Shown here: positions 1 to 13,700 of the stretch, one piece after another
How positions within the stretch are numbered: the first letter of the stretch is position 1
Layout of the letters: each line of letters opens with the position of its first letter
Assembly (NCBI GenBank): GCA_013400115.1
Contig: VXBP01009029.1
Coordinates: 169,284-233,283, forward strand
Length of the DNA stretch: 64,000 nucleotides
Direction of reading: 5' to 3'
Origin: Rhinopomastus cyanomelas
Lineage: Eukaryota; Chordata; Aves; Bucerotiformes; Rhinopomastidae
Made by a program: the position numbers and the translations under genes
Notes under the pieces: model-generated
What the model was told of the DNA's origin: nothing
What the model saw: the letters and a program-made list of their open reading frames with translations, nothing else
Databases searched by the model: none

Positions 1-135
1 TGGCTCTTTTAATACTGCTTACTTCAAAGCAAAACCAGGTTTTATTTGCCCCAAAACTGGCTTCTGCATTATGTGGAATTTGATTTTTCTTTCCATTAAA
101 TATGAAGCTTGAGGGTTACTAATATGTGAATGAAA

Positions 136-298
136 AGCTGGAGTCTCCTTCAGTGGAGATGTTCAAGACCCACTTGGAGGTGTTCCTGTGTGACTTGGTC
201 TAGGTGATCCTGCTGTGGCAGGGGGATTGGACTGGATGATCTTTTGAGGTCCTTTCCAGTCCCTGATGATTCTATGGTTCTATAATTCTACGATTTTA
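136..298 (+). mobile_element. CR1 3'-end fragment
   Basis: It starts at GGAGTCTCCTTCAGTGGAG and runs through TGATCCTGCTGTGGCAGGGG to a GATTCTATGGTTCTATAATT tail. This is the 3' end of CR1 coding sequence plus the 3' UTR. Confidence 0.85.
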
Positions 299-1074
299 GC
301 TTGATACCTGGTGGTTTTTATGCACTGTGTCACCTCAAGTGACCCTGCCCAGATTGATGGGTATATACCTCTCCATGACTGTGTACACATAGATGTAAGG
401 ATGTACAGGAAATATGTGAAAAATTAAGAGTGTGCAAAGACAGCTTTGCTTAAATGAAAGTGACTTTCCTACTCTGTAAGATCTGAGGCAAATCAACTGA
501 TTGCTGGGGCACTGAGGAGATTTTCCAAAAACTCACAAAGCACTGAGTTCTTGGTAAGGATGAACTGTGGATTCCTCTGGATGCCTCTACACATTCTTAT
601 AACAAGAGATCAATAGGAGGTCGAGGAGTAAAGCTTCATTTCCAGCACTTCTAACCTGACAAGAGTGAAACAAAACTGAAATGCACCCTACAAATAGACG
701 TAAAGGCACTCAAAAATGGCAGCGTGGGTTCAGGAAGTGATCTTTCCTCTTACCAGTGACCAATAGATAATGGCCACTCTATTGGAATCCATCTCCTCCA
801 CAGCTGCACAGTGCTGGGGAAAACACTGTGCCAGAACAGCATCTGAGAAGGAGTGGATGTTAAACATGCGTGACCATCTGCCAGATACTGTTGCAAGCTG
901 TATTATCCCACTGGGCTGCTGACTTGCTGTTCAATTAAGAACAAGTCCTACACTTGGTACTCATCTGAGTAAGCCCCAGGGTCACATAAATAATTCCCAG
1001 GATTACTCAGAAATTAATTTTAAGGCATGATTAACACGTGACTGGGAGTTGCAGGTTTTGCACACAGAATCATA
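299..1074. other. Unique sequence, nothing recognised
   Basis: Mixed-composition DNA with no exon-like frame, repeat or structure that I can support. Confidence 0.5.
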
Positions 1075-1335
1075 GCAACATCCAGATGAGGACCTCATTC
1101 TGGAGGTCTTTCGTACAACCCTCCTCTCCAAGGCCAGTGGACTTCAAAGAGGAGCCAGGGTGGTCAGAGGCTTGTCCAGCTGAATTTGGGACATGTCCAA
1201 CAGTGGAGATCCAACTATCTTTCTTGGCCCTGTCCCACACCACTCTCATGGAAAGTAGTTTTTCTCCTTTCATGTGCAGCCAGAATTTCCCCATGGTGTG
1301 ATGTGTCCCATTTGACCCTTATGACAACTGACAAA
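1075..1335 (-). mobile_element. Ancient, degraded CR1 fragment
   Basis: The order of weak matches (GGAGGTCTTTCGTACAACCC, CTTGTCCAGCTGAATTTGGG, AACAGTGGAGATCCAACTA, then a GAAAGTAGTTTTTCTCCTTT block) follows the minus-strand CR1 3' region. Divergence is high. Confidence 0.4.
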
Positions 1336-3255
1336 ACAAGACATTCTAAGATATTCTGAGAGGAGGCTGGTGACTGTCTGTGAGGTAGAGGATGTCTGCA
1401 GTTAGGGCTTTGCCAACACATTTCTTCTTCGGGATGACAAAGCCTAATTTGCTCCATTTCTCCTCAATACATCAGGTGCTACAGCCTGACACTGATCTTG
1501 CTCCAGTTTGTCATCAAGTGGTGTTTTCTTCCATCCCTGACAGATACTCAGGAACCACAGCTGCCCTGAGAAGACAAATGTTCTTCTGGTGATGTTTCAG
1601 TGCTCACAGGGCTGTACCACTGTCAGAACTAACTAGACACAACTAACTGCTTGTTCCCAGCAGTGATAGCACAGCCTATGTCCTCTCCCACCTGAGACTG
1701 AAAGAAGGAACTGCATGAGACCTCGTGTTTTCCTGACCAATGGTCCTGCATATCTTTCTTTAATGAGCATAACTGCAGCGGTCATGATGCTCTGGCTCCA
1801 GGCACAGGTCAGCCGCACAGAAGCCTGTCTTGCTCAGGCAAACGACTCTTTGCTTGCAGTATCAACATGTACCAGTCTGGGGCTTTCCAGTGTAGGTACA
1901 AGGTCCAGGCAGTGTCTGTTGAGCAATGACGTAAAATCTGTGGGCCAGGTCCTCCCAAGAACTACTCCAGCTGTGCCAACAGCAGAGTCATCATATCAGG
2001 TATGCATCCACATTAGCTTTCCAGCAAAAGTAGGCAGAGGTTCTGTCTGTGATGCTCTGAAATATGTTACTACCCCTTAGTGTCTGAGGGATGAAATGGA
2101 CTGTGCAGCTAAACAAGGAAAACATGTAGTGTCAGTCTTTGGAGCTGCTGAAGCTGATGCCTGTTCACGAAGCTTTTCATGCTGATTGCAGTGGGCTCAC
2201 TGCTCACAGGGTCTCATCTGGATTATAGATGGTTTTACCTGAGTACACCAGTTTCAGCTCTCTCATCGTTGGGGTTTAAATAAGACCACCTTGCTGAAGC
2301 TGTGTGCTCCAATCAGGACACAACAAGGTTATTTGCTCCTGCTGAACACTGCATCTTTGAGCTTGTTTGCTGTGCTCAGGGATCATGAATAGAGCCTTTT
2401 GGACACCATGAGGTCTTGCTCCATCCCATGAAGCCCTGACAGGACAGGTCCAGACCACACAGTAAATGGTTTGAGCTTCACAACTGCTTCTAAGACTTCC
2501 AGCCTGAGCCAGAGGCCTCAGAGAGATGCTGCTGAAGCCTGAGGACCTGCTTCCACAGAGAAGGCAGCCCACAGCCTGATCTTGATCTTGAGTTTAAAGT
2601 TGCTTTCTACGGATGTCAGCTGTGCTTCATGTAGAAGGACAGACCTGAAGCAGGGTATGAGAGCAAGGTGAAGTATGCAGGGAAAAAAATACACCAGCAT
2701 TTCTGATATCTGTGTGCAATGCTGAGGAGTAGCTGATTAGCCTGAGACATATAGGAGTCACACAGAACACGTCAGGTACCTGCGGCCAGCATGGCTGAAC
2801 CTCCATGTACTTGTTGAGGCAAACCAGACAAAAAGTACCTGATTTAGTCTGAAGGGGGAAGCTGGAGTCCAAAGTAAACATGTATGGGCAACACTTCTGA
2901 GTAGCTTGACTTTCAAGTTTCCTGAGAGCGGTTGTGCCCACAAAATCTGTCATGAGAAGGAATTTGTTTGATGAAGGATGTGTGGGGCTCTGTGCTCTTG
3001 TTCCAGGTTGGGGCATTCAGACAACTGATGAATGAAGCATGTTCTACTTGGGACAGTAAATATTTAACTGGAAAGTTTAGAAAGATCCATGCCTCTGAGT
3101 TTTCAAGGGCTCATCAAAGAAAGCATCTTTCCTGTGCTCACAAAACAAAAACTCAGAAAGAAGGACAGAGACTAGGAAATGCAGGGAAACTAGAAAAGCT
3201 GCCTCTGTCTGTAGCACGCCATGGCCCAGAGTCACCTTCACTGCAGCATGTGTGA
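1336..3255. other. Unique sequence, nothing recognised
   Basis: Only short chance open frames on both strands. No splice-bounded exon or repeat is recognised. Confidence 0.45.
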
Positions 3256-3490
3256 GAGTCATAGAATCACAGAATACATTGGGTTGGAAGGAAACTTTAA
3301 AGGTTATGAGGTCCAATCTACCTGCACTGAGCAGGAGCATCTGCAACTACAGCAGGTTGTCCAGAGCCTGATCCTGAATGTTGTAAGGGATGGCATGTCT
3401 GTCACCTCTGGGCAATCTGTTCCAGTGATCCAACAACCTCGTTGTAAAGAACTTCATCCTTACATCTAATTTAAATCTCTTCTCTTCTTA
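3256..3490 (-). mobile_element. CR1 fragment (older subfamily)
   Basis: TCATAGAATCACAGAATACA with GGTTGGAAGGAAACTTTAAA marks a minus-oriented CR1 3' end; the sequence continues into the C-terminal coding part (GTTGTAAAGAACTTCATCC). It differs from the adjoining younger copy. Confidence 0.75.
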
Positions 3491-3493
3491 TTT

Positions 3494-4140
3494 AGAATCA
3501 TAGAATCATAGAATCATTATGGACTGGAGGGACATCAAAAGATCATGCAGTCCAATCCCCCTGACACAGCAGGTTCACCTAGACCAAGTCACACAGGAAC
3601 ACATCCAGGCGGGCCTTGAACATCTCCAGTGAAGGAGACTCCACAACCACCCTGGGCAGCCTGTTCTGGTGCTCTGTCACCCTCATTGTGAAGAAGTTCC
3701 TTCTCACGTTGATGTGGAACCTTCTATGTTCCAGGTTGCAACCATTGCCCCTCGTCCTATCACTACATGACACTGAGAATAGCCCAGTTCCATCCTCCTG
3801 ACACCCACCCCTCACATATTTATAGACATCAATGAGACCACCCCTCAGTCTCCTCTTCTCCAAGCTAAAGAGTCCCAGCTCCCTCAGCATTTCCTCATAA
3901 GGGATGTGTCCCACTTCCTTCAACATCCTTGTTGCTCTGCACTGGACTCCTCCAGCAGCTTCGTGTCCTTCTTGAACTGAGGGGCCCAGAACTGGACACA
4001 ATACTCCAGATGTGGTCTCACCAGGGCGGAGCAGAGGGGAAGGAGAACCTCTCCCCATCTGCGAACCAACCCCCATTCTGAGCCACCCTAGGATGCCGTT
4101 AACCCTCTTGGCCGTAAGGGCACATTGCTCCACTGTGAGG
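3494..4140 (-). mobile_element. CR1 copy with ORF2 C-terminal remnant
   Basis: It begins with two AGAATCAT units and carries a minus-strand open frame (3579-4133) with LGLFSLEKRRLRGGLIDVYK and the typical C-terminus VVESPSLEMFKARLDVFLCD. It is 5'-truncated and not functional. It abuts a plus-oriented copy head to head. Confidence 0.9.
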
Positions 4141-4575
4141 GCAGACTGAGAGAGCTGGAATTGTTCAGCCTGGAGAAGGGTCCAGGGAGATATTACTGCA
4201 TTTTATCAGTCTACAAGAAAGATGGGGACAGACTTTTTAGCGAGGCCTGTTGTGACAGGACAAGGGATGATGGTTTTAAAAATATTTGAGGGAGCCAGGC
4301 TCTTCTCAATGTCATGTAGTGATAGGACAAGGGGCAATGGATATAAGCTGGAATATAGGAGGTTCCACATAAACATGAGAAGGAACTCTTCCCAGTGAGA
4401 GTGACTGGAACAGGCTGCCCAGGGGGATTGTGGGATCTCCTTCATTGGAGATGTTTAAAACCTGCTTGGATATGTTCCTGTGCAACTTGGTCTAGATGAT
4501 CCTGCTGTGTCAGGGGAATTGGACTAGATGACCTTTTGAGGTCCCTTCCAATCCCTGATATTCTGTGATTCCGTG
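4141..4575 (+). mobile_element. CR1 copy, plus orientation
   Basis: It runs from GAGAGCTGGAATTGTTCAGC through TAGGAGGTTCCACATAAAC to CTGATATTCTGTGATTCCG. The frame is broken. With the preceding copy it forms an imperfect inverted repeat of about 0.4 kb arms. Confidence 0.85.
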
Positions 4576-4720
4576 GAGTTATTCCAGCCCTCTGATCACT
4601 CTATGGCCTCATCTCGACCCACTCCAAAAGGTTCATGTCCTTCTTGTATTGAAGATCCTAGATCTGGACACAGGATTCCAGGTGAGGTCTTGCCTGAGTG
4701 GAGATAGAGAATCGCTGTCC
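4576..4720 (-). mobile_element. CR1 internal fragment, minus orientation
   Basis: TTCATGTCCTTCTTGTATTG, GATCTGGACACAGGATTCCA and GTGAGGTCTTGCC follow the minus-strand CR1 mid-C-terminal region. It lacks the 3' tail, so it is either older or an interrupted copy. Confidence 0.6.
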
Positions 4721-7700
4721 TTGAAAACCTGGTGCAACTGCCCCTCTCAGACACATACAATGTGCTGAAGAGCATGTCTGCCTCCCTGTTTAGATTCTTT
4801 CAGCACCCGAAGTTCCCATTAATCATGTTAGATCTGATCACTGAATGATCTGGCTCTGTGCTTTCTTTTCCACGGACAGTCAACACAAAATGTGACCTGC
4901 CTAAAAATCCCCAAATAGTGAGAAAGGGTAGGTTTTCATATGAAAATGTCTTTCTCAGGTTTTTCTGTTATTGTGTCTCATGGCTTTGGTGTGGTAGCAG
5001 CAAGGACCTGAAACTTTTTGGCTTGCAGCTTTAAGGTGCCCTGGCAGCTGAACTGCTGGGCTGCGTGTTTATTACAGCATCTTAGCACGGAGAGCCTTGG
5101 GCTTTGGAGGTGTGAGCCAAGTGACAGCAGGGGTCCCAATGATTTCAGCAGAAACTGTGGTTTCTCTCAAGTATTGAAAGCAGCTAAATCTTACTAGTCA
5201 CTAGCCAGGTCATATTTTATGGTTTATCCTGGAAAAGTGTCTATAGACAAATGGTCTTAGTGGTAGTGCTGTGACAGACATTGCTGTCTCGGAAGAAGCC
5301 GTGTCTCTCTTTGCATCCTAGGATGTCACAGATGTGAGTTGTGTGTGCGTAAGGACAGCATGTCTTGTAGTCAAGCACAGTGGAAAAGAGATGTCCTTGA
5401 GGTCTGCACGCTCCACTGCTGTCACAAACTCAGAGGCCTTCTCTCCAGCAGGATGCACGTGATGTCACCAGTGAAGTGCCTGCCCATCAGAGTTGTGGCA
5501 AGGAGGCTTGAACCCGCACTTAACCACTTGACAGCTCACCCAGGTGGAGACTGAGAGGAGGATCTGTTGAGGACTAACTGCTCTTAGGGAGGTAATGCAG
5601 CCTGTTGCCCTGAGAGCCATGTGTCTCTTCAGAACTAAGCCCTGGCAAGAAGAGGTTAAGGAGGAGAGATGAAATGTGCTTTCTCTTAGGATCAGTGTTT
5701 CTATGGAGCACGTCTCTGCTGATCTTCATAGCGGGGTTTTGGCTGCTTCTCTAGGCTGTTTCTGCAGGTTAATTTACTTTCTTGGTGAAGGTGTTAAGAA
5801 AGGGTCTGTTGGGGCTGCCAAATGTTGAGCAGACCATGGAGGGGCAGACATTTAGGAGAACGTTTTACAAGAAATCGGTGTCAAAAAGAGGAAGCACTTT
5901 GACAGAACACAGAGTATCCACAACTTAGCAAACGGTAAGAAACAGGAAAGGAAGGCACTGTGCTTCGTCAGCTTGCAGGAAAACAAAGTGTCGAGGGGGT
6001 GCGTAGCTACTGTCATCCACTGCCTCACAGGTCCACAAGGAAAAGACAAGAGGCGATGGGCACAGATTGCAACGCGGACAATTCTGACTGGGTATATGGA
6101 AAAAACTCCTTCCAAAATAGTTGTGCAGGTCTGGAAGAGGCATCAGAGAGATTGTGAGATGATCTCTGTCCAACAGGACACGGTCAGTTCCTGGACAATC
6201 TGACCTAGTTTTGGTGAGCCCTGCATTAAGCAGGTGATTGAGCTGAATGCCACCAGATCTAGACCCTTCTGCAATTCTTCAAGAAGCCTCAAAGTGATCC
6301 CTCCAAGTCCTCCCTCACTCTCATGTTCTTCAACATCAATATTTTACACGGGCACTTGTACGAGGGTAGAACTTGGGTTATGGGAACACTTGGAGATGTG
6401 GGTGTGCACGTGGCCAGCACTGTGCTTTGGAAGAAAAAGGCCTTTCCTTTGCTCTCCTTCCCGGCTACCGCAGCCCTGGAACTCGTTACACAGTCTTCAG
6501 AAAGCAAAACCAAGCCTCTCACTGCGTGTGCCTGGTGGTCATCTGTAGAGAAGTATTACCTGAATATGGATGCGGTAGCATGTGAATTGTGGTGGTGTCT
6601 GAAGTTGCTGGCTGTGGATTGGTAGGAAGTGTCCACAGGCACGGGGGCTTACAGTGGGGTTCTGTGCTAAGGGCTGCATGAGAGAAAAGGGAAATCAGGA
6701 AGCCCAGGCAGGTTTTGTCTCTCTCTTGCACAGAACATGGATAGAAGTTTTTATCTGAGCTATCTGAATGGAAAACCTTGTGGCAGTCGTGTGCTTGTAT
6801 TCCTCCACTATGTGAAAAGCCTATGAGTGCAAAGTTCTTCAGAGCACAGGGTGGCCCCTCCTGGGCTTATGTGAGGGACTTGAGAGGAACTGGCAGGGGA
6901 GCCAGGCTTGCCCTGCCTCCTCAAGAGGAAACTGTGTGAAGTCCTCCTCCCTGGAAAGCATCACAGGGAACAGACGTGGAAGGGATAGGGCTTTAGCAGC
7001 AGACATACCACTGGCACAATCACTGCACACCCACAGAAGGGTGGAAGCCAGAAGGCAAGTGGAAGTGAGAGATCTCCATGCCTGCCTGTGATGGCACACA
7101 GTCTGGGGATTATTTGTGGTTTTCTGGGGACAGCAGACAAAGGAAATAAAACAGCTCTGGAAACGGAAAATGGGACATCTGGAGACCTTGACAGGGAGGC
7201 TGGTGAACTGGTGTCCCTGGCCCTTGTGCATGGAGCACTCAGAAGCTGGCTCTGTGCACTTGCCCCTGACTCACTGGAGATACACCAACAGAGGTCAGGT
7301 TTTAGGACTGTTTATGTAGGCTGGCTTCAGTTTCCACTCAGAGGCACGGGAAACCAAATGCCAAAGTCTTGTGACACCATGACTCAGAAGAGAAAAAGGA
7401 AGTGGACAACAGAAAGAACAAAACACAATGAGTAACTAGTCCTTTTCTGATGTTTAATAAGTCCAAGTCCCCCATCGCCTGCTTCCCCAGGCTCCTGAGG
7501 GTGGGATGCTGTCGTATCCCAGGTTACTGCTTTGGCTGGTCACCACAGACCTGCTGCCAGCTTCTTTTCTCCACCTTTCTCAGCACACACAGTAATCCTT
7601 GCTGCTGTGAAGTGTGCATGGAATAGATTGTTTCCCTCCTCTTATTTTTTAAATATAGAGCTTTGCACCCGAACTAGAGGTTAAGATGTTAACTGACCTA

Positions 7701-10700
7701 GAAGTACTTCAGAACACCTTGCTGTTGTCACAGCCACAAGCTCCCTTCCTCTTCCCAAGATTTTCTCCTTCACAACAGAATTGCCCCAGAAACAACAAAG
7801 ACAAGCTAAATACAGAGCATGTGTTTGAGGACTGCCCACCAGCTCCTTCCTCTTCTTTCTACCCTACATCATTGAGCTTTTGGGCCTCTCTCTGCTTAAA
7901 GCCCAGAGAGCTTTTGCCAACAGCCTTCATGTAAATGGAAAATCTATGCACACACACCCATGCCTGTGCAGTCATCCCTTCTGTTTGCTCATATACTCCT
8001 GCTCCCTTGAAAAGGCTGTCAGATCTTTCAGTTTTTCCAGTCAAGGCCCCCTTTTCCAGCTGCAGACTTTACCAGACAAAATTGGAGGGCTCATATATAT
8101 TAAATCCAGATCTAATAAGGCCCAGGTGGAACCTGGCACCAGTCTCACACTGTTGTAGCAAGTGCTGCTTCAGAACCACCTCACACATTCTACCCTGTTG
8201 GTGTGCACCCACACAACACCTTTAGAGTGGCAGCATGGGGGCTATATCCATGCACTGTCTCCTTTTAAACTGAACTGTATTGTAGCACGGAGGAAATCAG
8301 AGGCTGTAATTAAGTGTCAGTACCCATTTTCCATCCTGTCACCCTGTAACGTCACCTGACGTGAGTGAGCTGACTCTGTTAAGAATATGGTATCTGGTAT
8401 CTCTTATTTGATAATGTGTGACGTTTTACTCACATGGGCTCAGCTAGGCAAGAGCTCCTGAGGTGATTCCCACAGCGTGCTCCTCAGAGAGGTATAGGTT
8501 CTCCACTTTTTGAAATTAGCTACAGAAGCTGCAGACTCCATAGTGCAGCAAAGGCAGCCAGCAGTTCGTGTGTGAAGACTTACAACGATAACCCCAGTGA
8601 CGCTTCGAAAGCTCTGAAACATCTTGACTGTGTAAGAGATCCTTGGCTGGAGGAAGCAGGGCTAAGCTTCCTCCCCTTTGTGCTTGGCTTCCATCTGAAA
8701 TCTGCAGCAGCCATGCAGGAAACTAGGAAAATGTGACTCACGGTAACTTACACCCATGAGTGATCCTGGATTCTCACCAGTCCTGCCCAAACTGTTGCTA
8801 AAGGCACAGCATAGACATGAGGATGGTAATTATAGCTTTGAAAAGGCTTTGCCAGCATCTTCCATGTAATCTCATTTTAGGTGCCTAATCAGTATCCCTT
8901 GAAGATCTGTGGTGCACTTGTCACATGGATTAAAAAGTAAAGAACTGATAAAAAATAACTCTGTGGAAAGTCCTATTTATGACTGTTCCTGACACAAATC
9001 CAGCAGGCATCTGTTCTCAGCACATCTCTCCAAAGAAAAGTAGGCAAAGATCTAGAAGACGCTGTTTCTGGTGGCGTTCACAGCTGACAAAGGCAGGAGT
9101 GGAGAAGCAGCTCTGCAAACACAAGGCGCTGTGCCACACCTCCTGCACATGGAGGATGTGAGCTATCAGCAGTTTTTGGAGAGTGAGGACTCGCTGAAAG
9201 ACATAAGAAGTACCCAGTGAAACCACTCGTGCAGCCCACAGGGGAACAACATCTGGGAGAGTTGGTGTGTCGCAGGTAGCCATAAGAACGGGTGGTTCTC
9301 TCTGTGCAGATCTGTTTAAGAAAAGGTTATACTTTGTCTCTTCAGTACAGGTAGTTGAACTCCCTTGTAATGAGGGAATTGCAATCCCTTGTGGGATTGT
9401 AACCAGAAACTGCATCCCTCCATGCTCTAAAGAAATCAGGAATTAGAGGTGTTTAAAACAATTATTTGAACAAACCCCTGCCTGAGAGGTGATGTGCCCA
9501 CCAACCTGCTTCTCTTGAGTTCTGCCCTCCATGTGATGGCATGGCTTGTTCACAGCACGCAAATGGTCACGGAGGGCAAGTTCATCACCCTGCTGGCTGT
9601 GGGTGAGCCAGAGCATTCATTCCAACACATCTGAACCAGAGGGAAGCCTCCCTCTCTCTTCCTTTTAGAAGGTTTTCACTAATATAAAAAACAAACAATT
9701 CAAAGTAAGTTTCACACTGAAAGTCCCTTGTGAAGCAAGAAAGCAAAGGAGGGCATCTGGAAAATGTCAAAATGGGTTTGATCCACTTTCAGGAACTTTT
9801 ACTCCCCACTTTTCAATTAAGATTTTGTCAGTTTGGACCGAACTCAAGAAATGACTTAGTTTGCCCCAAAAGTACACCTTTACTGGCCCAAGCATGCATC
9901 CACAAACTCCATCCCTGGTTCTCAACCTGCTCGTCTGTCACCTTGGCATTCCTGTGTGTAGTGAGGGTTGTTTGTTGTAGGGGCATCACTGTATGTGGAA
10001 CTATGTGGACCGGCTTTGACTGTGGTGGCAAACTTTCACCAAACCTACCTGCTTCAGCTAGAGCAGATCTTTCGAAAAGAGGCAGTTGGAATTGTAGGGT
10101 TGCACAACCAGATCAGTGATGAACTAGTAAAGAAGTCATCCATGGTCTGACTCAGTCTCTCTCAAAAATGCAAGAAAGCCCAAAGTAAACTGAGGAGAGC
10201 TGTCATCAGTCTTGGAGAGGTGTAGCTTTGTAAGTTACTGGGAATTTTTTTGCTTGCGTATAAAGGCTGTGAAGAGTCACTTAAGCCTTCAGTGGTAGAG
10301 CCAGATCTGGGTAGCACTTACCAGCAAAACAAAGGTCCTACCAGTCCTGGTGTTTGACATGGCAGCAGCCCTCTGGATTTTCTGGGCTGCTTCACCAGAT
10401 CCCACACAGAAATATGAGGACACCCGAAGCACCCACTTGGGAGAGACTACACAAAAGTCTGGTCAGGTCGCAAGACTGGCTCTAACAGCCTTTCCTCTGT
10501 GGTGGCTGGTGCTCAGGGTTTGGGCTTACCCTGGGCTTATGAAGATAAAAAACCCCTGTCTTCAGAGTCTCTAATGCAATGTGTTGAGTGGAAGACATCG
10601 ATCTCACCAGAGGTCTCTTATGGTCAGTGTTCTGCAGAGTCTTCACTCCAGAGAAGACTGTTTAAGAGCAGTACCAGAGTCATCACTAGGATTTCCACAG

Positions 10701-13700
10701 TTCCCTGAAAGAATAAATAGTTTTCCTTTAATGGCAGCATCGCAGCCATAAACAGCAACTCCTTTCTTACTAGTCTTCCTCTGTAATGCTGTCAGTTCTT
10801 GCCTTCTCAAGAGACCACTTGCACAGACAGTAAGACTTTTCATACTCACTCCAGTCAAAACACAAAAATTGGGTTTTTCCTGGAGCCTATGTGTGTCCTG
10901 GTGGGTGTGCTTGTGCTCAGAGAGGGCTCTTTACCTGCAGTGGCTTTTCTCCAGGCAGTTGGAGCAGTGGCCAACAGTGCTTGCAGCAGGAGAGGAGAAC
11001 ATCACCTATGAACACAAAGGAGACCAACCTGCTAAACACAGACACCATGTCTGGTGTGAAGCCTGCATGACTGAGGAGTGAATTTTTGGACTATATAAGG
11101 AGAACTTGACATGTCTCCGTCACCGTAGGAACAGCTGATCTGCCACTAGGAAAATACGTATTCTCTGCTAAAACAAGTTCACACAGATGCTTGATGGTCC
11201 TGTTGAGTGTTTTTGCCAACAAATCACAGGAAGATTTGGCTAGGAAATAATCAGCAGAGATCTCTAATCCAGCCTTCTGCTAAGCTCAAGGTCTTTGATG
11301 GGTTGGTGAGCACCTTGCCCTTGCAGAGGCTGCTCGTTTCCCTCAGCCATGGTAATAAAAGCCTGTTATATGAACCTTTCTGTGCCTCAATCCCAAGACT
11401 GCCCGTCCAACTATGGCAGTGCAGGATGCTTGGACATCACTTTGACTGTGCCTCTGGTTGCCATACAGAGCTCCATCTGACTTGGTCCTGCTGCCTGTGT
11501 GTCTGAAAAGCCAGCAGCTCCATGAGGGACCTGTGCTCCTCAGTGCTCAAAGGGGCTTCCAAACCTGCATTCATGTTTTGCTTCTGAGTGGGAAGGAGAG
11601 GCCTGAATAGTGCCCGTACTGAGTGTTAAGTGCTACACTCATGGGTGAACTCTCCCTGGGCTGCTTCTGGGGACATCCTGATTCCAGGGAGTGTTGCTGA
11701 AATTATGTGCTTTCAAAAACAAAGCAGGTGGAAAGGACATGACGTAGCTTTTTGAATGAAAATAAGGGAAAGGAACAGCCCTGTTTTGCTGCTAATGCCT
11801 TGTTTTGCTTTTATTTGGTGATTTCGTCTCCTTAATAGAGACGTTAACAATATGGATGGTACTTGTGATGAACACTTCAGACACTGTGCTGTAAGCTGAG
11901 ACACTTCTGTCCATGGTACAAAAGTATAACAAGCACAGGGCAACAGGAGCTGAAGAAAGAGAGACAGCAGCAAGACAGTTATTGCTCGTCTGATAAGTGG
12001 TTTTTCACGGGCGCTTCAGAGATAAAAGAGAAATCAGGAGGAGAGTGATAACCTGTGAATAAAGCATTGAAAAGAAGAATGTTGCTTAGCCAGTGGAAAA
12101 GGTGAAGATTTGGAGAATGTTGACAAGGACATCTCCTAACAGGGAACTCTACTTCAGACTTATTAGAGCCTGTACAGGAAAACTACGTCCGCAGCCACGA
12201 AAGAGCCCGCAGGAAGGTCCTGCAAGATTGTCTGGGCTACTTTTAAGGGTTGGGACTTAAATTTTACACTCTGAGAAAATCATGAAGGCAACTGAAGGCA
12301 GAATTCACACACAGGAAGGAAAATAACAACAGTCTGTTCTTGAGGGAGGATTACTCTGTCATGCAGGACACAATAGAGACCTCTTCTTTTACTATTTTAA
12401 CAAGTTCTGCTTCATGCTGACATTCCTGCTTCAGAAAGGCACTGGCATGGGAAACGGGTTCTGCCTGGAGACCAGACATTGTTCATGATATCCCTTCTAC
12501 CTCTGTGTGCTATTCAGCACTAACACAGCTGTAAGAAAAACCCTGAGACTATTGAAATTTCCTTTTTCATCTCCCCCATTCTCTTTGACAAATGTGTGAC
12601 AAGGATGCAATTGTTTGAAAGCTCAGTCATGGAGAAAACAGAGAGCAAAGCTTTCAGGCGTGCCTCAGTGATTTAGAAACCTGCCCCCAGCCCTTGTGGA
12701 AAAGGTCACGGAAGGTCTTCCATAGGGTTCAGCTTCCCAGCAGGTCTCTAGATAGCAGAGTAAAAGCACTAAAATTCCTCTAACAGCTGACCCTTTTGCA
12801 GATGTTTCCACCTAGGATTATCCCAGATCCCAGGCTGGAAAATAGCCCCTTAGCCAAGTAATGGATGACAGGCCCTTCTCTTTGAACCTCTGCAGTTTGT
12901 GTTGGGTAACTGCTCATCCAGCCACAGGCAGTTGTTACTTCATTTAAATTAACAAAGCTTTTGAAAAATTAAAGAGGAGTTCTTCTGATGAATCACTGGG
13001 GCTGCATTTGGAGAATAAAGTTTCTTGTTGCCCAGAAGTTACTCAGTAGCCTGTTGATAGTGGAGCATGGACATGGCAAGGACACGCAGGTGTTGATCTG
13101 TGTGAGTACATGCTTCTGTCAGAGGCCAGACCAGCACCAAAGCCAGCTTTTTCCCTGCAGCTGCCTGGTCACGTTGGCTTGGGGTGCCTTTAGCTCTTCT
13201 TGGGGTGAGCAGATATGCATGGATCCAGACCTGGATGGTCAGTGGGGAGCACGAGGTGCACGTCAGCAGTGAAAACAAACTGGGAGCTGCATCCTGCCAC
13301 AGGAACACCATGGCCTCCTCTTCTGAAGGCACTTCTCTGCTTCCTAGACACAGAGTTTTCCTCCTCCCAGAACTCAATGAGCGGGGTTCCCCACACTGGC
13401 CCCTACTCCGCCTGAGGGATCACACCTCCTTGTTCTGTACTCCAATTCCTGCCCCTCCCAGCTACATGCTGCCTGTGAGTGGGACGTCATGGGGAGCAGT
13501 TGTCTGAGCCCTTTCCGCTAGGGCCGTTTTTTGAAGATCGGTGGTCCGGAAAGAGGGACCAAGGGTCAGTATCACTTGAGCTCCTGCTCAAAGGAGGGTT
13601 TACATATTTTACGCATTGGCTGTTTCATGTAAGAGCACTCCAGAAGTCCTTGGAGCAGGTCAGGCACATAATGGACCCCTTCAGGCAGGGGCAGCTGTGA

